The translations under genes and the position numbers were made by a program. A stretch of 37,183 nucleotides of DNA from JBCCFW01 sp039029535 (GTDB taxonomy: Bacteria > Acidobacteriota > JBCCFW01), in contig JBCCFW010000060.1 of NCBI GenBank assembly GCA_039029535.1, forward strand, positions 1 to 37,183. Direction: 5' to 3'. Of this stretch, positions 37,160-37,183 are shown one piece after another. Position 1 is the first letter of the stretch. Each line of letters starts with the position of its first letter. The notes beneath the pieces are model-generated. The model saw only the letters and a program-made list of their open reading frames with translations. It ran no database searches and was not told the origin of the DNA.

Positions 37160-37183
37160 AGCTCACGCACGCCGGCGGTGTCC
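37099..37183. repeat. Inverted-repeat-bounded segment in inverted orientation
   Basis: GGACACCGCC (37099-37108) and GGCGGTGTCC (37174-37183) are perfect 10-bp inverted repeats flanking 65 bp. On the minus strand the enclosed DNA encodes the in-frame continuation of the propeller gene; on the plus strand it ends the gene early. Flipping the segment restores the open frame to the window edge. The window ends exactly at the outer edge of the right repeat, so a contig-end chimera is possible. Confidence 0.75.

Overview
The window is high-GC, densely coding DNA with no rRNA, tRNA, CRISPR array, phage genes or transposase that I can see. Signal peptides, a MipA/OmpV-type outer-membrane protein, and secreted proteins built from thrombospondin type-3 (TSP3), FG-GAP, beta-helix, Ig/FN3 and cohesin/dockerin-like modules point to a diderm bacterium with a large modular secretome. 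Acidobacteriota (Thermoanaerobaculia-like), Myxococcota or a related uncultured lineage would fit. This is an inference from protein style only; no marker gene is present.

Layout. 1-2883 (+): three overlapping genes, namely the end of a membrane protein, a PDZ-like polytopic membrane protein and an alpha/beta hydrolase. 2888-4424: a membrane-anchored LuxR-type regulator divergent from a MipA/OmpV outer-membrane protein. 4485-5707 (-): two tandem paralogous secreted proteins behind a shared convergent terminator. 6027-12861 (+): two TSP3-repeat secreted proteins, a DsbA/HCCA-isomerase-family enzyme whose ribosome binding site lies inside a 12-bp perfect hairpin, the decayed 3' end of a TSP3 paralog, and a beta-propeller protein. 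12991-20432 (+): three tandem secreted paralogs (FG-GAP propeller, Ig and FN3 modules) that share an invariant C-terminus ending in EYPPGP. A fourth protein with the same C-terminus lies at 26421-28247 (-), fused to a beta-helix.

20450-24961 (-) is the most system-like locus. A 1281-aa protein joins a CHAT caspase-like protease, a STAND/NB-ARC-type NTPase and about ten TPRs, eight of them near-identical 40-aa units. Its stop codon overlaps the start of a small three-TM membrane protein, which is followed by a 71-aa double-CxxC zinc-ribbon protein. The likely logic is a TPR sensor, an NTPase switch and a CHAT protease, with a membrane effector or target: a candidate anti-phage or regulated-cell-death module. 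A PLP aminotransferase (25167-26414) diverges from it.

28350-35655 (-) is a translationally coupled operon of three secreted proteins combining cohesin-like and dockerin-like modules, MopE/TSP3 calcium repeats and one HExxH metallopeptidase. The right end carries a PD40/TolB-like propeller gene whose last 85 bases are an inverted copy of its own expected continuation, flanked by 10-bp inverted repeats. That is either a true invertible segment or a contig-end chimera.
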